NCBI GenBank assembly: GCA_013399895.1
Contig: VXBA01002855.1
Location: 434,001 to 498,000, forward strand
Reading direction: 5' to 3'
DNA: 64,000 bases
DNA from: Serilophus lunatus
Lineage: Eukaryota; Chordata; Aves; Passeriformes; Eurylaimidae
Below, piece after piece: positions 1 through 12,160 of this stretch (the first letter of the stretch is position 1; each line of letters opens with the position of its first letter). The position numbers were made by a program, and so were the translations under genes. The notes below the pieces were generated by a model that was not told the origin of the DNA, ran no database searches, and worked only from the letters and a program-made list of their open reading frames with translations.

Positions 1-241
1 GATTGCTGCATCACAAAGCTGCTGCTGAGTACTTGTAACTGCACCAAAGCCTTTCCAATGCAGGTTATTTTGGAAAGCACCAGCCTGGTATTGCCTTAGC
101 AGAATTGTTTTTAATATGGACACACCCAGAGAGAACAACTGAGCACAGCAAGGACTCACACCCCGCACCTGCACCCTTAGGCATCCCAGCTGCCAGACTA
201 GAAAGAAATTGACCTTCTAACAAAAAGAATCAATGCCCAAA

Positions 242-364
242 TTTCACTTTTGTTTTAACAAACAAAATAATTATAAACTCGCTTTTACTACAAAGTCCTG
301 TCTGAAGTTTCACTTTTGTTTTAACAAACAAAATAAACATATATTTACTACAAAGTGCTGTCTT
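242..364. repeat. two-copy tandem duplication, period about 66 bp
   Basis: The first copy starts at 242 and the second at 308. Both begin with the same run of about 28 bases (TTTCACTTTTGTTTTAAC, then an AAC/AAAT-rich stretch) and both end in ACTACAAAGT-CTGTCT. Copy 2 is about ten bases shorter in the middle. It looks like a local, fairly young duplication and codes for nothing recognisable. Confidence 0.85.
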
Positions 365-3300
365 AGTTGCATACACACGACAAGTAATTCCTTGAAGCAA
401 CCTCTTGCTACTAATTTAAAAATTAAAATACCCGAGCTGAAATTTTAAAATAACCCTCATTGCCTAAAGCTCTGCATCTAAATTAAAAGGTGACCTGATT
501 ATATGCAGCAATGACCTCCCAACCACTGACGGGAGCAGCAAATGCAAAGCCCTTCTGAAAAATACCTACATTGAGCATTGGAGGTCTTGCAGCAGCATAT
601 CTGACCAGGCCAATACTGGAGAGAACCTGTGCATGCAGCCAGAGACCGAACCATGCTAGTTCTCAGAAATCTACATGTTCCTATACAGAAATCCCAGCCC
701 TCATCTTCCTGGGATTTGGAGACCTGAACGTTTGGAAAAGCAAATTATTTGTGTCCAAAAAGCTTTGTTGGATCCCTTCTAAAGGTTTTAAAAAAGAAAA
801 CATTGGAGGCAAACATGCACCGAGATTTTAAAGTATGCCCATTTTTCACACAACAATACGTCTTTTACCATAACTCATGTCTTGTGTGTACGTATTTGTT
901 AAAAAAATGAAAAGGTTATTACATGCATGGAAAGTTTCCATTAGTTTCAAAATTTTGTCTCCTTCCTTTCTTCTTTAAAGTTCAGCCTGGAAAAACACAT
1001 CTTGGAAAATCATCAAAATGGCCTGGTTCTAGAATATACAGAACAAGTACAATTCTGCACTGAGTCAGCATTAAGAATCTTGTGAATGTGGTTTATCTCA
1101 TATAAGGTAACCTTTCTTTAGAAGGCTGTATGAATGTTTTAAACTTCTATGAAAGAAACTCGTACATAACAGGTTAAATTATAATTGAAAAAAACAAACC
1201 CACTCACAAACCAAAATGCTTGAGCATTTTTCTTCATCTCTTAAGTTTCCTAGTCACTCAAATTTATGCAAGCAATCATCTGTCAAGTGTCTTTTTCTTT
1301 CAAAAAGAGCTTTTGCTGCAGACAGATTTTGAAGAGTTCTGGATGATACTTGTTCTCACTCACCAAGAGTCAGATACGAACCAGGGCCATTTCATCCCCC
1401 AGGTTTACACATAGCTCAATAACATTATCATGTAACAGAAGCAGCTACTTGAGACTACAGTCAACTGAGAATAAAGAAGTTACACAATCATTATATTTTG
1501 AGAAAACAAATAATAATTTAGAGTAATAGTTACAGATGGGATTGTAAGTATTTAGAAGTAGGCTTAAGACTAAAAACAAGAATATGAGTTAATTAAAAGG
1601 GAGAAAGGATAGAAACTATCATATGGAGAAAATACAGTTGATCAACTCCTGCAAGCTCTCATTTCTGTATAACCTGAATACAGCACCAAGTAAGCCAAGT
1701 CTCCGCAGCAGCTGATGCATAACAATACCCACAAATTAAAACGTCCCATACAAAAAGGACATGATTCTGTAAACCACACTGGAGTGACGTACACATTACA
1801 AAGGTAGTGCTTTATCTCTGTAGTTGTATTCATTCAATGACTAGGAGGACTACACACCCAATTAAAAATTGAAGGGTGAGAATGTGAAAACAAACAAACA
1901 AAAGAAGCAGGAAGCACAAAAGAGCATCCATACATCCAGCAAAAATGATCCAGAGAAATGTAATATGGAAGGATTGTATGCCATATCAATCTTTCTCTTG
2001 CAAAAGTACATTCTGATTCAAACCAGATATACTCACTTTTATTCTGATCAAAATTGTAAGAGGAAACAATGCATGTATAAGACATTTTCTTGTATTTGGA
2101 ATAAGCTGTTACCAGACTAAACAGGCTGTCCCCCATCACATTTCCTTCCCCAGTACACAAAACTGATCTGAATAGATTCTGAAAACAATACCGGAGCAAG
2201 AATAAGTTAGTGATTTATGACACCACATTAAAATTCTGAGGTGTCATGGGATACCTAGGATTTTGGAAACCACATCTTCTCAGCCTCTTGCAGCTGGCAA
2301 AGAAATCTAAGCGTGGATATCCTTTGTACTTGAAGCTCAAGGCAATTAGCCTTTCAATTTGGCTAATTTACTTTTAAACTGAGTTCTGCTTTCAGAGGAG
2401 CTACAAAGAAGTATTATATATAGTACACTGCTGTAGGTGAGAATGTGCAAATCTTTACTCAAAGGAAATAAGCTTTGGTTATCCTAATGAATTAGCAATG
2501 GTTACATGATGCATTCTTTTCCTGAGTGCTGGTCTAAACTTTTGCAATGCCCATTCCTAATTGGTTGATACTTCAAAGAACTACTATTCCTTTCCTCTGT
2601 GGATCTGTGCCAGGTAAGCAAAATAGAAAACGTATTTTAAGAACTTATATATGGGCTAAGAAAATTTTCTACTTTAGCCTTTGGAAATAGTCAAATGAGT
2701 TACAGAAGACACAGGAACAAATATCAAAATTAACTGGCTTTCTGTATTGTTACGTTTCCAAAAAGGTTCATTCAGACAGCTGGAGGGGAAGGACAGAAAA
2801 AGAGATCCAAGACATAGTCTCATGTTGTACTTCTTTTAAGCACTTTCTATGGAGAAAAATCATCTATGCAGAGGGACTAGTGAAGTCTTCATGCATGCCT
2901 TAAGAGCTGTCATCTTGCACTGAAGCAAGTATTATTCCCCTAGTTCCTCTTTTCTACCTTAAAACATTTACACACATCATCCTCCAAAAAAAAAACAAAA
3001 CCCAAAACAACAACCTCAGAGAGAAAACAAGCAAAGTATTATTTAAAAGAAACTCACTAGAGCTGCTTTTGAGAAGTCTTATGACTTTTCTTATATTTTT
3101 AGACAGTATTTCCCCAACATAGATAAACTATCAAGAGGCATATGGTTTGCACCATCTGGGCAACAAGTTCTATTGGGATACTGTGGTGAACAGCATATGC
3201 ATAGTGCCTTGTGCACAGTATCCTAGAGTGTTAAAAAAGCACTAGAGACTATTTTGAAGACAACCTTGAAAAGTCCCCCATATGTTTAAGGGACCTGTTT

Positions 3301-3460
3301 TCTTTCAGAAGATGTGTTTCTCTGTCTTTCAATACAAACCAAAACAGAGAACTGCTATGTTTAATCTTCATCTTGTTCCAAAATTCCTCAAGGAGGCATC
3401 ATATTCTGCAACATCATCTGTGAAACTATTTATTACCCATCCATACACATCTGATCAACC

Positions 3461-3564
3461 CTTTGTTATGTCTTTCACCTCATAGAATGTCTTAATTCAA
3501 AGTTNTCTTTGTTATGTCTTTCACCTCTGATTACAAAATACATAGAATGTCTTAATTCAAAGTT
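3461..3564. repeat. direct duplication flanking a single N (probable assembly join)
   Basis: The stretch 3461-3504 is repeated at 3507-3564, with the single ambiguous base N at 3505 between the copies. The copies match except that the first lacks 14 bases present in the second. A lone N exactly between near-identical sequences suggests two contig ends or noisy reads joined without collapsing their overlap, rather than a biological duplication. Confidence 0.75.
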
Positions 3565-6500
3565 ACAGTAAAAACTGGATGGCCCAGAAAAGTAAACACA
3601 TATTATTCTTTACCTGTCCTAAGGGAAAAAAAGTTAGTCATGGTACACTGACCAAACTGGGCTAAGTAATTTTTTAGCTTTTATTTTGAAGCTGTTTCAT
3701 CAATAAGAAGAGGAACAGAAAGTCAGCTTGCTATTACTGTGCATGAAAAGTTTTGAATGGTGTAGTATGACAAATGGCAGACAGCCTCTTCAGTAGCACA
3801 TTTCAGAGTATTTAACATTTGAAGGAGATTCTCTTTATAAAAACAGATGGTTGTTTCACAACACAAACATTAGCTGTTCAGTACAAGGTAATTCAGAAAA
3901 CCAAAAACATTCAACTAGCTAGTATTTTGCTTTGCTTTACAAGCCTTGAAAGTTCCATGTTAAGGAAAAATTAGACCTACTGTACTAGACTCTGAGCTCA
4001 GCAAAATCAGAGTAAATAAAATCATTCTTAACTTAGATTATCAGTAACTGGTTGCATATGCCAGTGTTTGTAGCTAGCTCTAATTATAAGGTTGATCCTT
4101 TCCTGTGGAGACCCCATACTTAAAAATTTCTGCCATTCTTAACATTAACAAGAATACAAGAATCTATTGACACATCAATTTATTCACCAAAGAGCTATAT
4201 TGTCACCTGACGTAAATTATCAGACTGCTGCCAAGCAAGTTAATCAAGTTTGGAGTCCAGACAACTGTCTTGGATTATGCTTCCAGAGGAACAGACAGTT
4301 AAACAGAATTACAGTATGATTTTTCTTGATGAACCATTTGACAAGTTGGTGCCTTCTACTCAGCAGTCTGTCATTAAGCCACTACTTAACTTCAATTAAC
4401 TTGCATTCTAAGTACTCATAGCTAATCGTAGAAGACTACCTAGATGTTCAAAGTGTCCAACATATCTTTACATGTAATTTTAGACATTTGTCCTCCCCTA
4501 GCATGTGCATAAGTCTTATCAGAGAAAACAGACCTTCCAGAGAAGTGGCCACTCAGCTCCCTTAGCTTTCTCTATAAACAAGTCTGTTGAATAAATCCAT
4601 ACAATATTACAAACATCCACACTTGCTACCTACCCCTGGTATGCTATCTGCTACATATTCAATCAGGTACCACATGCTCCAGTCTGTGTTTTAGTGTCTT
4701 CACTAAAAACAAATAAACACTAGAGTCCATTTCCTACCAGCCAACCCTGATGGTCAGCATCCAGTCATATTTACACCGTTTCATCCAGGAACTCTAGTTT
4801 TCTAATAGAGACCTAAATCCTAAATATGCTGTATTTCTAAAGCAACATCCAGGAAGAAGGAAAAAAAAAAACAAAACCCACAAAAATAGACAGATTTAAA
4901 TGAGCTCTTGAATTGCCAAAGGCAGGATTACAAAATCACACATGCCAAAATGACAAACAGACACCAAAAAACAGTTAAAAATAGATGGGATGCTTTTAAT
5001 GGGTTTAACATATGAAAATTACAAATAATTTTAACAGCAAATCCTCAAAATTTTAAAAAGTTATTTTTTCTAAGTAGAAATGAACAAAGTTGAGTTTTCT
5101 TATGTGCATTCCCAATTTTGCCCATTTTCACAACCTGCTTCTTTGAGACCAGGGAACTGTCTATAAATAAATTGAATGATACTGCCTCAAAGATAATTTT
5201 CTAAGACTATTTCCTAAATCTCCAGAGTTCTACAAAGTTGCCAGATTGGGATTTTTACTTGTATCTTTCAAAGTATTGGTTCAAGTACTCTGAAATCAAA
5301 GGACTACTTGTATTTCTCCATAGAAAAACATTAAGTAACAGAAAACACTAATTAAATATATCTTCACCAGATTTCACCAATTTCAACTTAGAAGAGTTGA
5401 AAATAAACCCATAAAGGGAAAATACTGTAGAGAATATAGTTTGAACCCACCTTCAACAATAAAAGGACAACCAAAAAAAAAGGTTTTTTAAAAGAATTAT
5501 CTTTCTGTTTAAGAATCATCTCTTAAAACATAAGACAACTTAAGACCAACTGCAACTAATTGAAAAACTGGTTCAAGATGTAATGTACTTCTAGAAAAGC
5601 ACCTATTTTAATTACAAAAAAATCGTTCAGGGCATGAATTTGCACAAAGAAAGATCAAAACCCACTGAAATAATGTGTGGTTCCAAAAGGGTATTTTTAT
5701 CTGGCTATTTCTTTATCTTGCTTGGGCATAATCACATTTGAAGAATACATAAAACTTCGGTCTCAGGAAGCAAAAAAATAATTTCCTACCTTTCTTAAAA
5801 ATACCAAGAATTCACCTGAGCATAAAATGAAGTCAAAACAGAAAGTCAGGCCTAGCAGACAGCTGTCTTGTTCATAAGTCTGACAATGTTAGGAGATGAA
5901 TATAAGTTTTACTGGAAACCATTAATTCAGGACAAAGCCTGGCAATCCTGTGAAGGTGCTCTTAGATACAAGAACAAGAACTTTGAGGATTGTGTGAAAA
6001 TAATAGCTGGGCATGAACAAAGAAAAAGCTACATTCAGAAATAGTGTGAGATTCAGATATATCAGCTTGATTGGCAGCACTAAGAATACAAAGAACAGAA
6101 AGCTGCAAGCATGATCGGTGGCAGCGAATGTTAATCCTAAAGTACTCCTGAAAAGGCAGTCCCTCATTAGTCATTCATAAGAGGCTGTCAATGTCCATAT
6201 AAACTACTAATTCTCTTTTGGAACTGAAAAAAATACTGAAACTAATGTTCATTGTAGTACAGATGTAAAGGGACACACACCTGCTTTGTCTTTTTAAGTA
6301 CTGAAGATTTATGATCAAGTTATAAGAGAATTATCTTACTAGTAGTGACAGACAAAAGGACCACCTATTCTGAAGCCACCTGCAGGAACAGACCAGGTAC
6401 GACTAAGCATATTTTGTGCAGATAACGTATTCAGAGAAGACTCTGGTGAAGCTGAACATAACTGCCACTCCCTAATTCCTCCTGCCTATACACAGACCTG

Positions 6501-7212
6501 CACTGATCTCTCCTAAACTCGAGCTGCCACTCACCTCAGGCCTGACATGACTGCTGCCTGCAAAATCCATTCTGAATACCTGTCTTATTGTATATAAAAA
6601 CACACCCTTCCATTCATAAAAAAAAAGAGTCAGGCTTTTGCTAGTTTTGGTGACATTTTACACCCTGATCCAGAAATAGCACATGTATTGGTTTTCACGT
6701 GGTAAATCATCCACACTGCTCTCCCCTCAATTACGAGTCCGTTAGGGAGAGTGCATTTACCCATACAAACTTGGCAGACAAATGCTTCTCATTTCAGTGC
6801 TTTCCAGCCAGTGCAACCACACCATTGCATTAATCTAATTTGGCTTTTATAAATGTTTGGACATAAAATTAAAATGTAAAGGTTAATCTGAATTTCAGTA
6901 CCTGAATTAAGAGTTCCTGGGAGGGGTTGCTTGGGTTTCTTCTCTTTTATTATTCACTTGTAAAAAATTAGTATACTAATTGCATATCACAATTAAACAC
7001 AAAACAAACACTTCAAGATATTCAGTATCCAAAAACATTCACATCAAAGGTCCTTTGGCAATTCCAACAGTACTAAACTGTATAGACATTTTAAGCCCTG
7101 TACTCTTAAATGTATCCTACAACAAGTATCCTGAAGGCACTGAAAAAAGAATAGTCAAGTCAGCTATTTGAATCACTAAAGTAGATGGCACTTTATTACA
7201 CTGTTGTTTCAC

Positions 7213-7715
7213 ACAGTGAAAACTGGGGCCTCCAACACAAGGACATGGGCCTGGTTGAGAAAGTCCTGAGGAGTGTCACAAAGATGATTAGAAGACTGGA
7301 GCACCTTTCCTGTGATGACAGGTTGAGAAAATTGGGGTGGTTCAGCCTGGAGAAGAGAAGGCTCCAGAGAGACCTTAGAGCATCTTACAGCACCTGAGGG
7401 GCCTATAAGAGAGCTGGAGAGGGACTTTTCACAAGGCCATGGAAGGATAAGACAAGCAGAAACAATTCAAACTGCAAGAAGGTAGGTCTAAATTAGGTAA
7501 TAGGAAGAAATTCTTCACTACGAGGGTGGTGAGGCACTAGAACAGGCTGCCCAGAGAAGTGGTGGATGCCACATCCCTGGAAGTGTTCAAGGACAAATTG
7601 GATGGAGCCCTGAGCAAACCAGTCTGGTGGAAAGTGCCCCTGCCCATGACAGAGGACTTGGAACTAGAAGATCTTTAAGGTCCCTTCCAACCCAAACCAT
7701 TCTGTCATTCTATCA
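7213..7715 (+). mobile_element. CR1 LINE, 3'-end fragment, sense orientation
   Basis: This is the truncated 3' end of a CR1 non-LTR retrotransposon. It contains familiar CR1 landmarks: GGTTCAGCCTGGAGAAGAGAAGGCTC near 7340-7366, the stretch around 'aggctgcccagagaagtgg' near 7543-7561, and the terminal GGTCCCTTCCAACCCAAACCATTCT followed by a short ATTCTATCAT-like tail at about 7680-7715. CR1 copies typically end in such an octamer-like microsatellite rather than poly(A). The reading frame is broken by stops and shifts, so this is a dead 5'-truncated copy of about 0.5 kb. The left boundary is approximate. Confidence 0.93.
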
Positions 7716-10121
7716 TACCTATTTCAGCAGGCACACAGACCAGCTAAGCGTGAATAAAACATGCTTGAACACAAACCAATATGGATGTTCTTATTGCAGT
7801 AAGAATCAAATTGCGTGACAGATGCACAGATTTCTTCCTTTCAAAGATGATTGTATGTGATACAAGTCAGTTTCCTGCAAGACCAGCTTTACTCCCTAAC
7901 ATACTATACATAAAGAACCTGTTACATGAATGACCCAGACAAAACTGGTCTGAATAGTGTTTCTAAAGTACTTACACTCAGAAGAAAGGCTTAGTGCATA
8001 GAGCCAGGAACAGAGAGAAGGGAAGTGGCCTATGGATATCTTCAGGGTTCAGACTTCTGTCTATGTATCACCACCCTGGGACAAGGGAAAGCAAAGTAGA
8101 CAAGGGTCAGAAGATGTGCATTTCCATTCCTGCATCTGGAACAAAACTATGGGATGTTATTTTGGAAGGAGTTTTACGCCTTTGTCTCCAAGTTGTCCCC
8201 TCCCTTTCTCCAGCAACTCAGACTACAATGTCAAAGCAAGGGCACATTTCATAACATGCATTTGTGCTCACTATCAGCATCATCTATAACCCAATATGAG
8301 GTATCTAAATATCACTGCTCACACAGTACCCAAGAGAAGAATACTTTTAGCACAAAAACACCAACAAAGACTAAAGGTATGCCAAAGTAAGAGCCATTCA
8401 ATTTTACCATCAAAATGAACAAACTATGGAGGAATCACCTTACACTCACCCGTATTACAGAGATGGACCCCAGGCACGCAATTGAGCTTTTGCTGAGTTA
8501 CTGCATAAAGTGAGCTTCTCATGGTGGTGACTGCAGACTAACTGCCATGTTAACGAGCAGTATCTTCCTTCAGACATTTACAAACATCAGAATGCTTATT
8601 CATGACAGTCCTACATATCATCTGCTACTCCAGATGGTGACTGGTGGGATGCTGATTTTGTCCTAAGGCAGTTACCACCCACCAAGATAGTATATGCAGG
8701 GCTAAACAAAAAGCATGTGCCATCTGCTGTCAAGTTTATAAGATTTGCTGAGACCTACTAGGTTAGTTTATTTTAGATCAGACAAGTCAGGAGGCTGTAG
8801 CTCTCTAAATGTAGTCTCTAAATAAAAGAAGGGTGAGTTCCTGTAAAAGGCATGCAGTAAATCAAGAACAAGTTATATTGTTCTGCTGGGCAGCAGAGCT
8901 GAGAGCAGCTAAGGATTCTCACCGTGATCAGTGGCAAAAGGCACATATGGCCCACAAGCTCAGAGGGAACTTCTCACCAAGGAGCAAGATGAAATTCTGC
9001 AGAACCTCCAGTTTCCCTTAACCTGAACAAAAACTTCAGAATTTTCTTTCTTGCTAACAGGATGTTTTCTTCTTGCAGTCTATCTACTGCTATAATTTTG
9101 ATAGCTGCTCTCCATCCTAATTCTTGCTCACCCCAATTCTTTTCCTACTCTTGTATCTGTGTAGAGTCTTCTCATACTCCTGGGCATGTGCTATCATACT
9201 ATACACAGACAGAGGGAAGAAAAGTCAATTAGAAAGCAGAACTACTGTGATATCTTCAGCCTGCCTCACAAACAGCATAACCTCCCTCTTATTCGCTTAA
9301 TCTGTCACATCCATTTATGGATGGTTAATAGAAAATACAGCAATTTCCACAATCCAGGCTATTAAGAACTCAAGCTACATAAAATAATTCTACATTTTCT
9401 TTTTAAGTCATCTAATTAAATTTCTTTTTCTACACTGATAAATATCTAAAACAAGGAGAGAAAATAGTAAAAGACATCCACAGGAGCATTTTTCCAAACC
9501 TTTTTAAATCATCAAGTACAAGAAAACCTTTCAGTGAGGCAGGTAATTAACTTTGCACAAGTGTAAAGATTACATCACTGTTTCTGCATGATGAAAAAAA
9601 AGAACTTTTGCTTCAGCTCGACTCTTTAGAAGTAAAATTTCAAAACATGGCCAAATTGATTTTATATCATTAACATCTGAAAACCGGAACAGAATAGAGG
9701 GATCATGAAGGTCTGTACCGCACAGTAATGCGAGATAGGGGTTGCAAAGGTCTCTATACTATAACAGTCCCTGGCACTACAGCCCACATCAACATGGCTG
9801 CAGAGATCCTCCTGGAAGCAAACGGTGAAGGAAGATGCCTCCAGCCAGAAAAAGTGCATCACCTCCTCCAGCATTAGTATCATGAAGGGCAGAGGCAGGG
9901 CAGAGGAACAGAGCTCACCAGTCACCTGCAAATGACACCTCAGTTACTAAGAAAAAGCAAGGACTATTTAAAGAAAGAAAATCTCTCTGGAAGAGAAGGA
10001 TTTGTCATTCCTCTCCCCCCACACAAGCTATCAGAAACAATGTGAGACACAAGGTAGAGTTTCTGCATGCTCCTTAACATGTTCCCTTACTCTTCTTTAA
10101 AGGACTGTTAGTACAATTGTG
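7716..10121. other. non-coding DNA, no gene seen
   Basis: Nothing recognisable lies between the CR1 fragment and the LTR element. Short open frames on the plus strand near 7994-8390 and 8833-9021, and on the minus strand near 9662-9931, show no domain, overlap each other in several frames and lack convincing splice sites. Confidence 0.5.
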
Positions 10122-10388
10122 TGCTGCTTTTGGCTGGGGTAGAGTTAACTTTCTTCACAATGGCTGGTATGGAGCTGGGTTTTGGATTTGTGCTGAACAC
10201 AGAGTTGACAGAATAGACACATTTTTGTTACTGCTGAGCATGGCTCATACAGAGCCAAGGCCTTCTATGCATTCCATACTCACACAGTGGCAAAGGAAGT
10301 TGGGCATGCATGGGAGGCTGGGAAAAGCCAGGACAGGTGATCCCAGCTGACCAAAGGGATTTTCCACATTATGTGACATCATGCTCAG

Positions 10389-10395
10389 TATATAG
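10389..10395 (+). promoter_or_regulatory. TATA-like box in the LTR
   Basis: The motif TATATAG lies in the middle of the plus-strand LTR, just upstream of a purine-rich stretch (GCTGGGGAAAGAAGAAGG). That is the expected place for the U3 core promoter. Whether this old LTR is still active cannot be told from sequence. Confidence 0.5.
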
Positions 10396-10576
10396 AGCTG
10401 GGGAAAGAAGAAGGGGAGAGGCAGGACACGCACGTTTGCAGTAATGGAGTTTGTCTTCCCAAGTCATCGTTACACATGATGGGATCCTGGAGATGGCTAA
10501 GCACCTCCCCCCCAAGGGAAGCAGTGAATTAACTCCTTGTTTTGCTTTGCTTGTTTGCATGTGGTTTGATTTCCCT

Positions 10577-10582
10577 ATTAAA
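10577..10582 (+). terminator. candidate retroviral poly(A) signal (ATTAAA)
   Basis: ATTAAA sits about 130 bp before the LTR's 3' end and is followed by a T-rich run. This fits the R/U5 polyadenylation signal of the element in plus orientation. It is a common variant of AATAAA. No functional evidence is available. Confidence 0.4.
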
Positions 10583-10709
10583 CTGTTTTTACTTCAACCC
10601 ATGAGTTTTCTGGCCTTTACCCTTCCAATGCTTTCCCCGATCCTCTGGTGAGGGAGGTGAGCTGGCGGCTGCGTGGGGCTTGGCTGCTGGCTGGGGTCAA
10701 ACCACAACA

Positions 10710-11675
10710 ATCCTTTTTGGTGACAACACATGGAGCGCAACAGGGTTTGAGATAATGACAAATCCAATTGGAATGTACAAGACTGAATTCCTATCTGTTA
10801 GTGCTGTTTAGCTAGTAATAAGCAGGCTTCTGTGCTTGCCATAGGGTCTGCTTTCCTGACTGTACCTTTGATTTCAGTGCTTGTTAGTGTATACTATTTG
10901 CTTTTGCTGCTTGCTGTAGTGCTGATCACCTTACTGGTGTCTGGGAACAGTCTGGTAACAGCCATGGCAATGAGCTGGCAGGTGGCCACAGTGTTGCTGA
11001 AGTTTCTGTGTTGCTGCACTGGACAGGCTGGAACTTCGGTCTGAACTTGAGTTAAAGGGACGGTGAGGTACATCATAGTCCATGATGGAGAAAATATCCA
11101 CCTGTAGCCCATGCAGGACCTCATGCCAGAGCAGGTGGATGCTTGAAGGAGGATGTGACCTCATGAGATGCCTGTGATGGAGCAGGTTTGCTGGCAGGAC
11201 TTGTGACTTCATGGAGGACCCACACTAGAGCAATTTGTGGAACTGCAGCTCATGGGAAGGACCCACACTGGACGAGTTCAAGGAGGACTGTCTCCTGTAA
11301 GTGGAGCCTCCACAGTGTAGCAGGGGAAGTAAAGATTCCCTTGCAGCCAATGGTGATGCAGGCTCTCCCCCTGCAGACAATGGAGGATTACAATGTGGAC
11401 TGTAGTAATGGTGGACTCTAGCAGGAACACCTTGTTGCAGCCAACCTGGGGACAAGGGGAAGAGTTCACTGCTATGTTAAACTACCATAACCTGGTCCAA
11501 AAGGACAGGGGTGGAAATTGTAATGCATGAGTCTTTAAATTGTTGTAACCCATGATGTGAGTTGTATGTTACAGGAATTACTATAACAGCAACCACCTAA
11601 AGCAATGGAGGAGCAGTTGCAGTGCAGCAGTGACCCAACCTGAGCTGGCTTTGGTGCCCAGTAACTGAAAAGGTC
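10710..11675 (+). mobile_element. internal leader-like remnant of the LTR element
   Basis: The sequence between the two LTRs begins TCCTTTTTGGTGACAACACA. The TGG at 10718 starts a plausible but degenerate primer-binding site directly after the LTR. Further in is an imperfectly repetitive stretch, about 11100-11400, with recurring phrases such as GGACCCACACTGGA, GGAGGACTGTCTCC and AGCAGGTTTG. It resembles the untranslated leader of bird ERVL-type proviruses. There is no intact gag, pol or env frame, and most of the internal region is missing. The right part (11470-11675) may be a second internal fragment belonging to the inverted LTR that follows. Confidence 0.6.
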
Positions 11676-12160
11676 TGTTGTGGTTTAACCCCACCAGTAG
11701 CCAAGCCCCACACAGCCACTCCCTCCCATGAGGGCTGGGGAGAATTGGAAGGGTAAAAGCTGGAAAATTCATGGGTTGAAGACAGTTTAATAGGGAAAGC
11801 AAAAGCCATGCAAACAAGCAAAGCAAAGGAAACAAGGAATTCACTGCTTCCCATGGGCAGGCAGGTGCTCAGCCATCTCCAGGAGAACAGGGCTGCATCT
11901 CGCATAACAGTGACTTGGGAAGATAAACACCATCACTCCCAAACTTTCCGTTTTTCCTTCTTCCCCCAAGCTCCCATTACACACCCAACCTCCTTGCCAA
12001 TGTGGCAGGATGGAAAGCAGAAAAGGCCTTGGCTCTGTGGAAGCCTTGCTCAGTAATAACAAAGACACCTCTGTACGGTCAAACCTGTGTTCAGCACAAA
12101 CCAAAAACATAGCCTCATACTAGCCACTGTGAAGAACGTTAACTCTACCCCAGTTGTTTT
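11676..12160 (-). mobile_element. second LTR copy, inverted relative to the first
   Basis: Read on the minus strand, this is a second copy of the same LTR type. It begins (plus strand) TGTTGTGGTTTAACCCCACC, the reverse complement of the LTR end, and runs to GTTAACTCTACCCCAG, the reverse complement of the LTR start, near 12152. It includes the mirrored ATTAAA/TTTAAT region and the TTGCTTTGCTTG-like block. Its outer terminus lacks the GCCAAAAGCAGCA ending, so it is eroded or cut there. It is about 100 bp shorter than the first LTR. The two LTRs form an imperfect inverted repeat. Confidence 0.8.

Larger units (their letters stand above)
1..7212. other. non-coding DNA, no gene seen
   Basis: This AT-rich stretch has only short open frames on both strands, none with a recognisable domain or codon pattern. 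Apart from the tandem duplication near 242-364 and the duplicated block around the single N at 3505, both listed separately, I see only short A-rich or AAC-rich runs, for example near 1887-1905 and 2985-3012. It may be intronic or intergenic; the sequence does not decide which. Confidence 0.6.
10122..10709 (+). mobile_element. LTR of an avian ERVL-like endogenous retrovirus, sense
   Basis: A roughly 588-bp long terminal repeat. It starts TGCTGCTTTTGGCTGGGGTA and ends AAACCACAACA, the usual TG...CA ends. Inside are a TATA-like box at 10389-10395 and a poly(A)-signal-like ATTAAA at 10577-10582, both placed as expected for U3 and R/U5 in this orientation. I recognise the general sequence as a common bird LTR, probably of the ERVL group; the family assignment is from memory. 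The sequence directly downstream resembles a primer-binding-site region, supporting the plus orientation. No target-site duplication was found. Confidence 0.82.

Noticed and set aside
4730..4800. Possible minus-strand mini-exon with an open frame and GTAGGA donor
   Set aside because: Blocks this short are open by chance, and similar pseudo-exons occur throughout the window, for example near 6340-6385 and 8455-8505.
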